A DNA stretch of 64,000 nucleotides from Cantharellus purpuraceus (lineage: Eukaryota; Basidiomycota; Agaricomycetes; Cantharellales; Hydnaceae). The notes beneath the pieces were generated by a model that did not search any database, was not told the DNA's origin, and saw nothing but the letters and a program-made list of their open reading frames with translations. The stretch covers positions 3,038,001 to 3,102,000 of the forward strand of contig JALBUN010000023.1 in the NCBI GenBank assembly GCA_025174535.1, written 5' to 3'. Both the position numbers and the translations under genes were made by a program. Shown in pieces: positions 12,703-23,820 of the stretch (position 1 is the stretch's first letter; every line of letters starts with the position of its first letter).

Positions 12703-13031
12703 TGTCTGATGGTTCAAAGGGAAATGATACTATCATTTAAAATCCTCGCGATGCTTTGTATATCTGAACATGTAAAATCTAATAAAGCATGATACAAACT
12801 CTTCTGGTCCAAGTGCAAGTTCTATCCTCCTGATCTTGGTCATGAATCTTCCTAGTGACGCATATACATTGGCCACACTGAATTCTGTGCCTAATATTTC
12901 CAATTCAACATATGCTACACCACTTGGAGATCAATGCTACAGAAATGAGATGCGAGGTGTCTATATACATAAATATATGTAGTGGAAACATTTGGAGGTA
13001 TATTGTAATTAATTCAGTGCCCGACACACCA
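12703..13031. other. Intergenic, no feature seen
   Basis: AT-rich spacer. An AATAAAG-like signal at about 12781 could serve as the polyadenylation region of the preceding gene. Confidence 0.35.
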
Positions 13032-14126
13032 ATGTCGCTTGCTCAGGTCTCTTGGCTGTACTCCTTGTCACTTACCCCAATAACTCCATTCACATGGTTG
13101 GGTGCTTCGATTTCCATACTGGATGTGCTTGCAGCCATCCGACTTTGTGCGATCATGCGACAGATTAGAGAAGCTATCCGCCAAGGGCAGCCGGAGGAAG
13201 AGCGGCCAGGTGGGGGCTCATTTATGAAACATGCTAGTGCAACATTGACAGTAGTTTATGGAGGTGAAATGTTTACAGGTGGGTTCTGTCGTGGTAGCAA
13301 CTGTGCACTAACATGGAAGCATTGGTGACTACAGCGGCTTGGCTAGGCCAGTTGCCATCCTTCCTCATCTTTCCATCATATCCATTGCTATACTTTGGAA
13401 CACAATATTGTATCGAATCGCTTCCTTGGATCCCCACAATAATGTTTGAGATAGAGGCTCCTCTCACTTTCGTAGACGCGTTGACCCGCTCTCATCTCCT
13501 TACCCACCTCATACCTCCTGCGGTACTTACTCATACTAATCCCCTTGTGTCGAATTCTCCATGGGCTCTCCTCCTTGTTTCATTCGTCAGTGTTCTCTTG
13601 TCGCCTTCCAGGGCCTCGCTCACTTTTCTGCACCCAGGTGACAGCTAATGGTGGTTTCTTCCTCGTGAATCTCCTCTCAATGCTGAATCCAGGAGGATGG
13701 TATCTCACCACCCCTGCAGAACTCAAGCCATATGGATGGACCACCATGGACCTTTGGGTTGCTCCTCTAATCACAGGACTTGCAGCGCTGTTAACGCATG
13801 CACAACCTTTCTGGAAGTACCTACATCTTTCCCTTGTGGGGTTTTCTCGTCCCGTAGATGTCCAGAACCTGGATCAAACCCTTGTCAAGCCGTGGAGTAC
13901 GGCAGATGCACGTTCATTCAGTGCTGTTATACTCTGGCTCTTGTTTGCAATTAGGACCGTCAGGAATCTGGGTGTTACCTGGTGGAATACGAAGCCAAAG
14001 AAGAAAGAAGTCATGAGATCTAGTAAGCATGTTTTCCTTACTTTTCTGCTTAAAATTTGACTTCGTACTTCAGGAATAGACGGTAGACGGTACCCAGGAG
14101 TATCAAAATCAAAGAAGACTCAATGA
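13032..14126 (+). CDS. Multi-pass membrane protein of unknown function
   Basis: Four exons (13032-13278, 13335-13585, 13638-14022, 14074-14126) with clean GT-AG introns and consistent phase give 311 aa. Hydrophobic segments occur near residues 8-38 (SLTPITPFTWLGASISIL), 90-120, 150-185 and 210-250, separated by charged loops. The first cytosolic-looking loop is RQIREAIRQGQPEEERPGG. The C-terminus is basic (GVSKSKKTQ), resembling but not matching an ER-retrieval KKXX signal. The layout resembles small fungal ER or organelle membrane proteins, but I do not recognise the family. The frame is unbroken, so it is probably functional. Confidence 0.75.
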
Positions 14127-14690
14127 AACGCACGAACCCATTGAACGAACTTGGTACCTTGTGTACGGTGGCTCACTTATGAGCAGTTTAACCTAAATTA
14201 ACTGCTTCTGTCAGTCATTGGAAAAGAATTGGGGACAATAGGTATATTTCCAGCGATAGATTATCGCCACTGGGATAACTGTCAACCTCAAAGAAGTGAC
14301 ATGGGTACAATATTCCCTTTCCATTATGAATAGAGACGGTAAGCTAAATATCTAGTTACAAAGAGTTCGAGTGGCCTTAGAGCTTTACATGTAAGACCGA
14401 TCATGCATGGAGTAAATGCTGATGAGAGACGATGTGTTCTCGGAGTAGTCACCCTTTGAAGCCCCTGTAGCTAGTTTTTCCCAACAACAACATACTAGTG
14501 ACGGGGAATGTGGATAACCAACTGGTCAAATCGACCTCCTTGGGGAATTAATCCTGGGGAAGCGAGTGGATCACGCCGCCTCCGCATTATAGAGATGGGG
14601 AAATAGTAGTCTAGACATCAGGATCCCTTCATTATATGTATTCCTGCTAGCAGAATTGGGGATGAGTGCCTAGAATATGTGTACCCATGA
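14127..14690. other. Intergenic, entry to transposon tract
   Basis: No gene recognised. A short stretch near 14180 (AGCAGTTTAACC) is a weak hint of retroelement debris. Confidence 0.3.
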
Positions 14691-15041
14691 ATAATGACAC
14701 TAAGTTCAAGGGTGTCAAGCAGTTCACACAGCAGGCTCAATCAAACCTGCTAGCAGCACATGACACAATCATTGAGAGTCACATCAGCCAGATGTCAGGC
14801 CAATAAGAAACATCAGGAAGGTTCAACCTTCCAGAGAGGTGACAAAGTCTACCTCTCAATGAAGAACCTGACTCTACCCAAGGGTAGAGCCAGTAAACTA
14901 GTGCCCAAATTTATTGGGCCCTACAAAATACTTGAAGCCCATAATAAGGCTTTGATGGTGACACTAGAGCTGCCACCAGAGTTGACTAGTAGGCACATTG
15001 CACCTGAGATTCCCAAAACAGGAAGCAAAGTCATTTTATGA
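14691..15041 (+). pseudogene. Gypsy integrase C-terminal remnant
   Basis: A translated stretch with AAHDTIIESHISQM, then a frame change, then FQRGDKVYLSMKNLTLPKG and LVPKFIGPYKILEAHNKA. This is the GPY/F-type C-terminal region of Ty3/gypsy integrases. It lacks the catalytic core and is therefore dead. It may be the tail of the same family as the pol at 42666-44240 (family D). Confidence 0.75.
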
Positions 15042-15179
15042 CTTTGGGAGCAGCAATTAGCATGAGTGGCTCATCAATGAGAATCACTCACCAATGGGTG
15101 AGCAATAAAGAACTTGCATTCCAAATTCTATGGACATTGGGAGATGTCACCTGGTAACCTTACACAAAGTGTAAGGACC

Positions 15180-15383
15180 TACAGTGGCTCAAAAAACTGT
15201 CCCAATGTTTTAGCAATTTTGGCTATATACTTAATATCATTGGCAATAAATTATGTACTATTCTGAAAATATTTACATGGGAACTAGAACATAATGACTA
15301 TAAAATAAGCCATGTATTATGTAATTTGACTGAAATTCAATGACACAATCAACTTTTTAAAATGTTGATTCATTGGGACAGTT
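15180..15383. mobile_element. Tc1/mariner-type MITE, right end split by an LTR
   Basis: The left terminal repeat GTGGCTCAAAAAACTGTCCC follows a TA dinucleotide. The right terminal repeat starts CATTGGGACAGTT at 15371-15383, is cut by the family C LTR, and resumes TTTTGACCCTA at 16676. There is no coding capacity. A related 208 bp copy lies at 33240-33447. Confidence 0.75.
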
Positions 15384-15417
15384 TGTTATATTCTGTAACA
15401 CCACGTCTGATCTCTGG

Positions 15418-15606
15418 ACTCCATCTCCATCTCCCTCTACTCCATCTCCATCTCCCTCTACTCCATCTCCATCTCCCTCTACTCCATCTCCATCTCCCTC
15501 TACTCCATCTCCATCTCCCTCTACTCCATCTCCATCTCCCTCTACTCCATCTCCATCTCCCTCTACTCCATCTCCATCTCCCTCTACTCCATCTCCATCT
15601 CCCTCT
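15418..15606. repeat. 21 bp tandem repeat, nine units
   Basis: Nine near-identical units of ACTCCATCTCCATCTCCCTCT, running on as a degenerate unit to about 15625. Read in frame it gives TPSPSPS repeats, but it lies inside a non-coding LTR, so the open frames over it are artefacts. The family C copies at 18152 and 19119 have only one or two degenerate units here. Confidence 0.9.
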
Positions 15607-15893
15607 ACTCCACCTCCATCAACTCAACTCCAAACTTCATTATTGTTCTCCTTATAAGTAGTTTCTTCTTATGGGTTACAACAAACCTCCTTCTTTTATA
15701 TTGCTTAGTATTAGTTTGGACTTGAGTCCAAACTCCAAACTCCTTTCTGTGTTGTACTCCATATCTGTCTTATTGTCTTATTGTTTTTAGTTTTATCACT
15801 CAACTCTCCACATACCCACATGGGCTACTCTCTGTCTGTTACAGTAGTTTGTATATTGACTAAGATTTGCCCCATCAACTTCTTGGTTGCTAG

Positions 15894-16408
15894 TGTTATG
15901 CACTAGGTCCAATTGGGGGTCGGAGATTGGGTCAGAGGTCAGGTCAGAGTTGGAGTACGTCGTGGGGGTTGGAACGGACTTGGCTTCAGCTTATGTGCTG
16001 CACCCTCACTAATACCGGTGTCTGAGATTTCAGAGACAGAGTATGACTTAGAGAGTTAGGATCGGACTTAGGAACTAGGCATGATTTGATATTCAAACTG
16101 GGGAATGAAGTCCCCAGTCAGGCAACTTAAATACATATTTTGAAATCTAATAATAATTACTCCGGTGATGGGTCTCCAAGGCCAACGGCCTTACATGAGT
16201 ATGTCCAAGTCCAATGGGGATGGATGTCCAGGTTCCTATGGTGATGGTGATGCATTAATTGGAACCGGAGACGGATGGGCAGAATCGGCGGTGACAATCG
16301 GACAGGTAGATGGAGACGGCAGTTTCCAAATGGAGTGTAGATTTCATACACATGGGGATCTGAGTGGATCGGACAGGGATCTGGACATTAATGAATATAG
16401 TCATAACA
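15894..16408 (-). mobile_element. Solo family A LTR with target duplication
   Basis: 515 bp, TGTTATGCAC...GTCATAACA, flanked by GCTAG at 15889-15893 and 16409-16413. It sits inside the family C LTR and so is younger than it. Confidence 0.9.
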
Positions 16409-16839
16409 GCTAGCTTCTTGACAAGTACTTCCTTGACAAGTCAAACTCTGGATCTTTGATCCAACTCCATACTCCAAACTCTGAAATATTGGACTGACAA
16501 TCCAAGGGGGTGCAACACACAAGTTGAAGCCAAGTCCACTCAATCCAACACAATAGTTATTGCCCCATTCTGTCTCCGGTTGAACTGGAACAGTAAAGTC
16601 CCCTCCCCTTCATCACTAGCATCTGAACTCCAGTTACTCCATTGAACCTCTAGTATCCCAGCCTTTAACACAGTTTTTTGACCCTATCATCATATACAGA
16701 TACATCACAAATCTAATGCTTTATATGGCCCCCTTTGCTTTATGACTGCTTTAATCCTTCTAGGCATGCTCTCAATCAACTTCTGACACTCCTTGTTATT
16801 TGGAAGTGAGTCCAATATGAATTTTCGGACTTTTCTCTG

Positions 16840-17984
16840 GGGGAAATAGAGCTGGACTTCTGGGGAGAAAGGAGGAAAGGGGGACAGGGGGACAGGAGCA
16901 TATAGGAGGCTCAGGAGGTTTGGAGGGGTGAAGGGGGAAAAAGGGAACAGTTAAAGGCATGTTATAGGGAACAGGGGAAACCCCTGTGAGTTCCAGGCCA
17001 TTCCAGACATTCCATTATTTTTTATTTTCATCATCTCCTCATCATGGACTATCCCCTCCATCATCACTTCATCACACATTCTATCATTGGGCTAGAACAT
17101 TTACGAAGGACTTTTACATTCATGAGGCCCCTTATCATGTATAAATCACGCTTGTATTGCCCTTGAACAATTCAGAGTAATTATCTCTCATCATTCTTGT
17201 CTGTGTGTTTAAACTATTCATATCTGGAATAACTCCAGAACGAATGCATATTTCTACTAGCTTTTGCATACTCTATCCAAATCCTGAATTACAAAGCCAT
17301 ACAATCACTGGCTATTTTCCTGTTGAGCATTTACTCATATCTAAGTCATCTGCTCCTGCTGCTCACTCAAATTATCAATATCTAGACGAAGACTCAACCA
17401 AATCCTTTCAAACTTCATAGGAAGATACTATTTAACTGTATCTTCCATTCGACTATGCATACATCTAGCTCCCATCACCCCCTTGATCCCTATTCAAATT
17501 CTACTCCCCCCAGCAAGGCAAACTTCCATATTTTTCTCAACACTCCTCTGCCTTGATTTTACCTCATACAACCTCCACTCTCTCTTATAACTTCCATACA
17601 CCTTGTGAGGGCGACGCTGATGACGAGGCCACAACAACAAGATACTCAATAAGTGAGAGCCAATAAGAAATAATGCCAGCTGGTACAGCGGATATCCTCA
17701 GTCTATACAGCTGTTTCTGATAAATACATGGGACTTACCTGGTACAGCGGATATCCTCAGAGATCAAGCTGAGGGGATCACACTGCACCAAGGCGAGTCT
17801 TTATACTAAATGATGGAGACGGATAGGAGAACCAAGATAGGGGAGGAAAGATAGGGGAAGTGATAGGGGCAATGAAATAGGGGAGATGCACCCTGACAGG
17901 CTGCGCTGATAGGGGTGTCAAGAGAAAATACTAAAAATAGAATATGACTTATTTGAACCCTGACACACCTGGAGGAGAGTCAGA
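16840..17984 (-). mobile_element. LTR-type repeat inserted in the Tc1 transposase
   Basis: Read on the minus strand it starts TGTCAGGGTTCAAATAAG at 17984 and interrupts the transposase between SDSPPGV and SLPNNKECQ. A core (about 17110-17500) is homologous to 20890-21180 and 30040-30400. A TATAAAG-like site and a duplicated GAGGATATCCGCTGTACCAG motif (about 17690 and 17745) lie near its start. The left end is not sharp, and I did not find a target duplication. Confidence 0.6.
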
Positions 17985-18151
17985 ATGCTTGTTAAGCTGC
18001 CTTTTGAGATGCTCCCAGAGATGTTCCATTAGGTTAAGGTCAGGAGATTGGACAGGCCAATCTAGAACCTAGAATCCATGATCATTGAACCAAGTTTAGA
18101 CCAGTTTGGAGGTGTGTTTGGGGTCATTGTCTTGCTGAAAGATGGCCTCCT

Positions 18152-18748
18152 TGTTAAGTGGCTGAAAACAGAGTTCAAGGAGGTAACTGGACTTCAGATG
18201 CTAGAGAGATATGGAAGGGGACTTTACTGTTCCAGTTCAACTGGAGACAGAGTGGTGCAATAACTATTGAGTCAGATTGAGTGGACTTGGCTTCAACTTG
18301 TATGTTGCACCCCCTTGGATCATCAGTCCAATATTTCAGAGTTTGGAGATACAGAGTTGGATCATGGATCTGGAGTTTGACTTGTCAAGAAGTCATTTAT
18401 CAAGAAGCTAGCAACCAAGAGGATGATGGGGTCAAACTTAGTCAATATATGAACTATTGTAACATACAGAAAATAGCCCATATAAGTGTGTAAAGAATTA
18501 AATGAGAAAACTGGAGTAGGAGAACAATAGGGCAGATATAGGATACAATATGGAAAGGAGTTCAGAGTTCAGTCTCAAGTCCAAACTATTAACTAATCAA
18601 AGGTTATTGTAACCCATAATAAGGAAACTACTTATCAGGAGAACAATAGACAGAGTTTAGGGTTGTCAGAGATGGAGTTGACAGACATGGAGTAGGAAGA
18701 GGTGGAGATGGAGCCTGGAGATTGAACTTGGTGTTACAGGATATAACA
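18152..18748 (+). mobile_element. Solo family C LTR within the transposase pseudogene
   Basis: 597 bp from TGTTAAGTGG to ATATAACA in plus orientation. The transposase frame is continuous across the insertion (GIPLE before, FQQDND after). Flanks CTCCT and CTCTC are similar but not identical, so the target duplication is not certain. Confidence 0.75.
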
Positions 18749-19118
18749 CTCTCCAGAGGAATTCCCATATTTTCCATACTTTGGTGTAGATACTGGTGCA
18801 GAATTTCCACATACTGCTTTGCATCCATCCATCCTTCCTTCAACTTATGTAAGCATTCCTACTCCATTCCAGCCCATGCTGCCCCATACCATCATTGGCA
18901 GGGGAGGGAAATCTGATTGTTGAACCAAGATGTTTTACCTCAGTGTAGAGCTGATGGATTTGGAATGTAGAGCATAGAGTGTAGAATTAGAGTGTAGACT
19001 TAGAGTGTGGTCTTTGACTTTAGAGCATTGACTGAAAACTTGTTAATTATTCCAAAGGTGAAAACTAGCACCCTTTTATATACAAATTCCCAGGGCACAA
19101 TGACAGAATATGAGGAGC

Positions 19119-19722
19119 TGTTAAGATTGAAAATCTCGGAGTGCAAAGGAGTCACTGGAGTTCAGATGCTAGTGAGGAAGAGGGTGGGACTTTACTGTTC
19201 CAGTTCAACCAGAGATGATGTCGACAATAACTATTGAGTCAGATCAAGTGGACTTGGCTTCAACTTGTGTGTTGTGCCCCCTCAAATTATCGGTCCAATA
19301 TTTCAGAGATCGGAGTATGGAGTTGGATCAAGGATCTGGAGTTCAGCTTGTTAAGAAGATACTTGTCAAGAAGCTAGCAACCAAGAAGCTGATAGGGAAT
19401 CTTAGTCAATATATGAACTGCTGTAACATACAGAGAGTAGCCCATATAAGTATGTGGGGAAATGGGTGATAAATAAAAGTGATAGGACAATAAGATGGAT
19501 ATAGAATACAACACAGAAAGGAGTTTGGAGTTTGGACTCAAGTCCAAACTAATACTAAACAATATAAAAGGTAATGGCTTGTTGTAATCCATAAGAAGAA
19601 AACTACTTATAAGGAGAACAATAATGGAGTTTGGGGTTGATGGAGGTGGAGTTAATGGAGGTGGAGTAAAAGGAGATGGAGATGGGATCCGGAGGTGAGA
19701 CTTGGTGTTACAGGATGTAACA
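19119..19722 (+). mobile_element. Solo family C LTR with target duplication
   Basis: 604 bp from TGTTAAGATT to GATGTAACA, flanked by GGAGC at 19114-19118 and 19723-19727. Orientation is the same as the copy at 18152. Confidence 0.88.
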
Positions 19723-19727
19723 GGAGC

Positions 19728-20153
19728 AGATGATGTGATATGATGCAAGAAATGCTGATTAGGACTGCTGATGAAGTGTGTGAAGTTGAACTACTAATGG
19801 GGAAATCATGGAGAAATGAAACAACAGATAGAGGTAATCTTTGTAAGAATAGGAGATGATGAGTAATAAAAGAACCAAAAATAGAACAAGAATGAGTAAA
19901 GTGTGTATGAATGAATTAAAGGATGAAACAGAGGAGAGTCATATAAAAGAACAATAGAAATGTCCACCAATACCATCTTTCCTATGGCTCTGAAGGTAAG
20001 TTGACCTTGAGTCACATGAGGACTTTAGTCAGTGACCACAACAAATACTCCTTATTGTCTTGGTGATCCATATGATATCCCATTCCAAGGGTATTCAGTC
20101 CCTTTGCCTGACACAATGTAACCTGAGTTGGATCAAAGTGGGAGGATAGGTTG
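19728..20153. other. Unassigned repeat-tract sequence
   Basis: AT-rich, no recognised element or gene. Probably old transposon debris. Confidence 0.3.
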
Positions 20154-20740
20154 TGTATGGGAATTATCTTTTCCCTATCAAATTCTATTTATGCAGCACC
20201 AATGTGCTCTATTTTGCTTTCCATTCCTAAATATCAGCATATACATGGTGCTTGTACCTGGAATGGACTTATTCAAATATTTTCTATTTTTCCATATTTT
20301 TTTTGGGAATATTCCATGCAGAACTTGGCCCAGAATGCTCTTATTCTGCTGAGCTACAGTTGCTGACCCATAGGCACCCACAAACCTTCACACAGTCAGC
20401 ACTCCACCTCTGGACCAGGCATTTGGCCTGAATTCAAGCTCAGATGTCTCTGATCAATAAATAATCTGTAACTTGACAACCACAGTCTCTCAGGGCACCA
20501 TTTTCTGTGGAGATCATGATCTGAGATGTGGCTATCCATGACTATGCAAACCAGTGCAGAAAACAGGGTGGATACTGTTCTTTTTGCCTGATCAGTGCCT
20601 AGTTCAGGGATCAGAGCAGGTGATTGGTGATCAGATCAGGTGATTGGCTTGGAATATTCTACCCCTTTCCATAACTTTCCAGCTGTTTCCTTCTATTATT
20701 AGATAGAACATTCCAGAAGCATTATTCAGCTCCTGATCAG
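20154..20740 (+). repeat. Fragment related to the insert at 29510-31691 (family G)
   Basis: Begins TGTATGGGAATTATCTTTTC and shares, in order, an ATATCAGCATATA block, CATTCAAATATTCTCTAT-like and GGGAATATTCCATGCAGAA blocks with the complement of 31691-31400. It is likely the 5' part of the same LTR family. The end is not defined. Confidence 0.6.
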
Positions 20741-20759
20741 TGTTAGTGCAGTGATCAGA

Positions 20760-21240
20760 ACCTGTGATTGGCTTGGAATATGTTGAGAATTTCACCTTGC
20801 TGGGAGGGCTGTGGAGAGTAGATTCAAATAGTGACTGAGGGAGTGATGGGAACTGGGTGTATGCATAGTTGAATTTAAGATATATCTTGGGAGTATCTTT
20901 GTACAAAGTTTGATGAGATTTGGTGTAGTCCTCGTCTAGATATTGACAGTTTGAGCAGGGATCAGGAGCAGATAACTCAAATATGAGTAAATGCTTAATA
21001 GAAAATCAACCAGTGGAGCTTAGGCTTTGCAAACTGGGATTCGAATATATGCTGCAATACTCTAGAAGGGTATGCAAAGGTTTGACGAAATTTGAGTTTG
21101 TTCTGGAGTTATTCCAGAAACAAAGTATTCAGACACAGACAACAGAAACAAATGAGAGTAAATCCTCTGGTCCATTTCACTCTAGTATAATGGTTTTTGA
21201 TGGAGATTCTAAAATGTGTCTCAAAGAACCATAGATAGGT
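20760..21240 (+). repeat. Fragment of the repeat also found at 16840-17984 and 30000-30750
   Basis: Shares the ordered blocks ATGCATAGTTGAAT, GAAGATAT-like, TCGTCTAGATATTGACA, GAGTAAATGCTTAATA and TTATTCCAGA with the other copies. No coding capacity; the open frame at 20983-21234 lies in repeat sequence. Confidence 0.6.
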
Positions 21241-21245
21241 GTTTT

Positions 21246-21747
21246 AAAAGCCCTATTACATTGAAATAGGCTGATTTTTACTTAGTTCACAGATTTGGCA
21301 CAGTGTTTTACTGCCCAGGTTATGTGGCGAACACATTTGCTTAAGGGGGGGTTCTGTCAGACCCCCCAGGTTTTTTATATTTTTCTGTAGGAAAAATCTC
21401 TATTTTGGACTATATTGTCAGCATAAATTGCTAGAAACAGATGCCTTTCTTGGCAATTGGGGATAGAAACCTGGATATATTGGGCTAAGGTTCTGCAGTG
21501 GCCCTGGACAAGTGCTTTGCTGGAATTTCTATCCCCAATTGCCAAGAAAGGCATCTGTTTCTAGCAATTTATGCTGACAATATAGTCCAAAATAGAGATT
21601 TTTCCTACAGAAAAATATAAAAACCTGGGGGGTCTGACTGAACCCTCCCTAAGCAAACGTGTTGACCACATAACCTGGGCAGTAAAACACTGTGCCAAAT
21701 CTGCGAACTAAGTAAAAATCAGCCTATTTCAATGTAATAGGGCTTTT
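21246..21747. repeat. Large palindrome, 222-224 bp arms, 56 bp loop
   Basis: The left arm (21246-21469) and right arm (21526-21747) are reverse complements with few differences. Both carry AAAAGCCCTATTACATTG at the outer edge and GGCAATTGGGGATAGAAA at the inner edge. The loop is 21470-21525. No reading frame. It looks like a foldback or MITE-type element. The right edge abuts the family A LTR at 21748, whose insertion may have cut the terminal bases. Confidence 0.88.
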
Positions 21748-22262
21748 TGTTATGCACTAGGTCCGATTGGGGGTTGGAGATTGGGTTGGAGATTGGGTTG
21801 GAGATTGGGTTGGAGTTGGAGCAGGAATCAGGGTGTGTTGTGGGGGTCAGAACGGACTTGGCTTCAGCTCATGTGCTGCGCTCTCACCGGAGATGGAGTA
21901 CAACTTAGATAGTTAGGATCGGACTTAGGAACTAGGCATGATTTGATATTTGAACTGGGGAATGAAGTCCCCAGTCGGGCAACTTAAATACATATGTGAA
22001 ATCTAATAATAATTACTCTGGTGATGGGTCTCTGAGGCCAATGGCCTTACATGAGTATGTCCAAGTCCGACAGGGATGTCTGGGTTCCTATGGTGATGCT
22101 GATGCATCAATCAGAACTGGAGATGGATGGGCAAGATTGGCAGTGACAATCGGACAGATAAATGGAGATGTGATGGTTTCCAAATGGAGTATAGATTTCA
22201 TATGCACAGGGATCTGAGTGGATTGGACAGGGATCTGGGTGTTAATGAATATAGTCATAACA
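21748..22262 (-). repeat. Family A LTR, 3' LTR of a truncated minus-strand copy
   Basis: 515 bp, TGTTATGCAC...GTCATAACA. It is followed at once by the start of the X reading frame at 22263, the same junction as at 32498/32499. I read it as the 3' LTR of an element lying in minus orientation. Confidence 0.85.
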
Positions 22263-22399
22263 GTATCTCTCCATTAAGGCCAAGCCCCTGAGGCCTCATG
22301 TCCATGGATTGAATAGGTGAGATGGTTGGGTGCAGTTGGAGTTATACTGGGGGTCTGGAGACATATAAAAGGAGGGGCATGTTTGAGGTCTTATCCTCA

Positions 22400-23270
22400 A
22401 TGATGTCAAACCCTTTGGCAAACATGAGTGTGGCTGAGCTCGAGCAGTTGCTCCTGGCCCAACGGAAGGAAGAAGAAGAGAAGCAGAGATGGAAGGAGGA
22501 GGAGGAGGCAGAACAGAGATGGAAGGAGGAGGAGGAGGTGGAATGAAGATGGAAGGAGGAGGAGGAGGAGCGGAGACAGAAAGAGGAGGAGGAGTGGAGA
22601 TGGAAGGAGGAGGTGGAGGCAGAACAGAGATGGAAGGGGGAAGAAGTGAAGGCCGAGTGAGCATGCAGGGTCAAGGAGCTTGCAGCTGCAATGGAGGCCG
22701 TGAGGCTGAAGGAAGTGGAAGAGCAGGTGCATGAGCTAGAAGCCACCATGGAGGTAGAGGAGGAGGTGACCAGGGCAGGGGTGATTAGTCACTTGGGGAG
22801 TCTGAGTGTGCAGAGAGGGTGGAAGTGGAGGTGGATCCTGATGCCAACACGGAGCCCAATGCAAATGCAGAGCCCAAGGCAGGTGTGGATGTTGGGATGG
22901 ATATGGAGCTGGATCCAACCTTGAATTGCTACGAGGAGATGGCTTGGGTAGCTGCAGTTGAAGGTCGCAAAAGGGTGGAGCTTTATGCTGCTACCACCAA
23001 GAAAAACCTCAAGGTCATGGTCTTTTCATTGAAGGCACACCTGAGTGCTGATACAGAGAAGCAGGAGGCAGATTGGAGGGTGCAAGGCAGAGAATCACAT
23101 ATTGGCAACTTGTAAGAAGGAGCTGCGCATTGCTAGGTCAGGAATCCAACTTCACAAGCATGAGATGGAGAAGGCGGCAGCAGAACAGCAGGACAAGGAG
23201 GAGGAGAGGGAGCACAACAGCTCAGAAGTGGTCAGGGAGGCAGAGGGTAAAGGACCTGCTGCCTGCATGT
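22400..23270 (+). pseudogene. X protein, 5' part of antisense ORF of a family A element
   Basis: Starts ATGATGTCAAACCC and encodes a long E/K/R/W-rich coiled coil made of WKEEEEAEQ-like repeats. This is followed by AACRVKELAA-type helix, an acidic linker (DPDANTEPNANAEPKAGVDV), NCYEEMAWVAAVEGRKR, and LSADTEKQEADWRV. Two TGA stops and frame breaks interrupt it. It ends at 23270, where the 5' LTR of the next element begins, so the Cys cluster seen in the copy at 28590-32368 is missing. It lies directly beside a family A LTR, as that copy does. Function unknown. Confidence 0.75.
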
Positions 23271-23788
23271 TATGACTATATTCATTAACGTTAATCCCCA
23301 TCCGATCCACTCAGATCCCCGCGCATATGAAATCTATACTCCATTTGGAAACCGCCGTCTCCATCTACCTGTCCAATTGTCACCGCTGATTCCACCCATC
23401 CGTCTCCGGTTCCGATTGATGCATCAGCATCACCATAGGAACCTGGACATCCATCCCCATTGGACTCAGACATACTCATGTAAGGCCGTCGGCCTTGGAG
23501 ACCCATCCCTGGAGTAATTATTATTAGATTTCAAAATATTTAAGTTGCCCAACTGGGGACTTCATTCCCCAGTTTGAATATCAAATCATGCCTAGTTCCT
23601 AAGTTCGATCCTAACTCTCTAAGTTGTACTCCATCTCTGAAATCTCAGACACCGGTATTAGTGAGGGTGCAGCACATAAGCTGAAGCCAAGTCTGTTCCA
23701 ACCCCCATGACGTGCTCCGACTCTGACGAAACCTCCGACCCAACCTCCGACCCAATCTCCGACCCCCAATCAGACCTAGTGCATAACA
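23271..23788 (+). repeat. Family A 5' LTR of the near-complete element
   Basis: 518 bp, TGTTATGACTATATTCATTAA...GTGCATAACA in sense orientation. The leader GTATATTCGAACTGCC follows and is conserved at the same place beside the LTRs at 1991 and 41780. No TGG-type tRNA primer site directly follows the LTR. Confidence 0.88.
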
Positions 23789-23820
23789 GTATATTCGAAC
23801 TGCCATACTCACTCCTACCA

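Larger units (their letters stand above)
15384..16670 (-). mobile_element. Solo family C LTR with nested solo family A LTR
   Basis: Ends TGTTATATTC and CTTTAACA, flanked by CAGTT (15379-15383, 16671-16675). It is inserted in the terminal repeat of the MITE at 15180. Removing the nested LTR at 15894-16408 and one copy of its duplication leaves 767 bp. Near its 3' end it holds a 21 bp minisatellite (15418-15606). Confidence 0.85.
16676..18940 (-). pseudogene. Tc1/mariner transposase, broken by LTR insertions
   Basis: A DD34E-type cut-and-paste transposase read on the minus strand in three pieces. Piece one (about 18749-18940) has GWMDAKQYVEILHQYLHQ. Piece two (17985-18151) has FQQDNDPKHTSKL, which carries the second catalytic Asp, and [20 protein letters not shown], which carries the catalytic Glu. 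Piece three (about 16690-16840) has LPNNKECQKLIESMPRRIKA and the usual C-terminus KAKGGHIKH. Between the pieces lie the solo family C LTR at 18152-18748 and a repeat insert at about 16840-17984. In-frame stops also occur inside piece two (before TWF and before VLDW). It is clearly dead. The N-terminal helix-turn-helix part was not found upstream. Confidence 0.85.

Noticed and set aside
15362..15661. Pro/Ser or Leu/His-rich repeat proteins
   Set aside because: All frames are open over a 21 bp minisatellite inside a non-coding LTR.
22428..22734. Glycine/arginine-rich ORFs over the X coiled coil
   Set aside because: They are other-frame readings of GGAGGA-rich X sequence; only the EEEEAEQRWK frame is shared with the second X copy.
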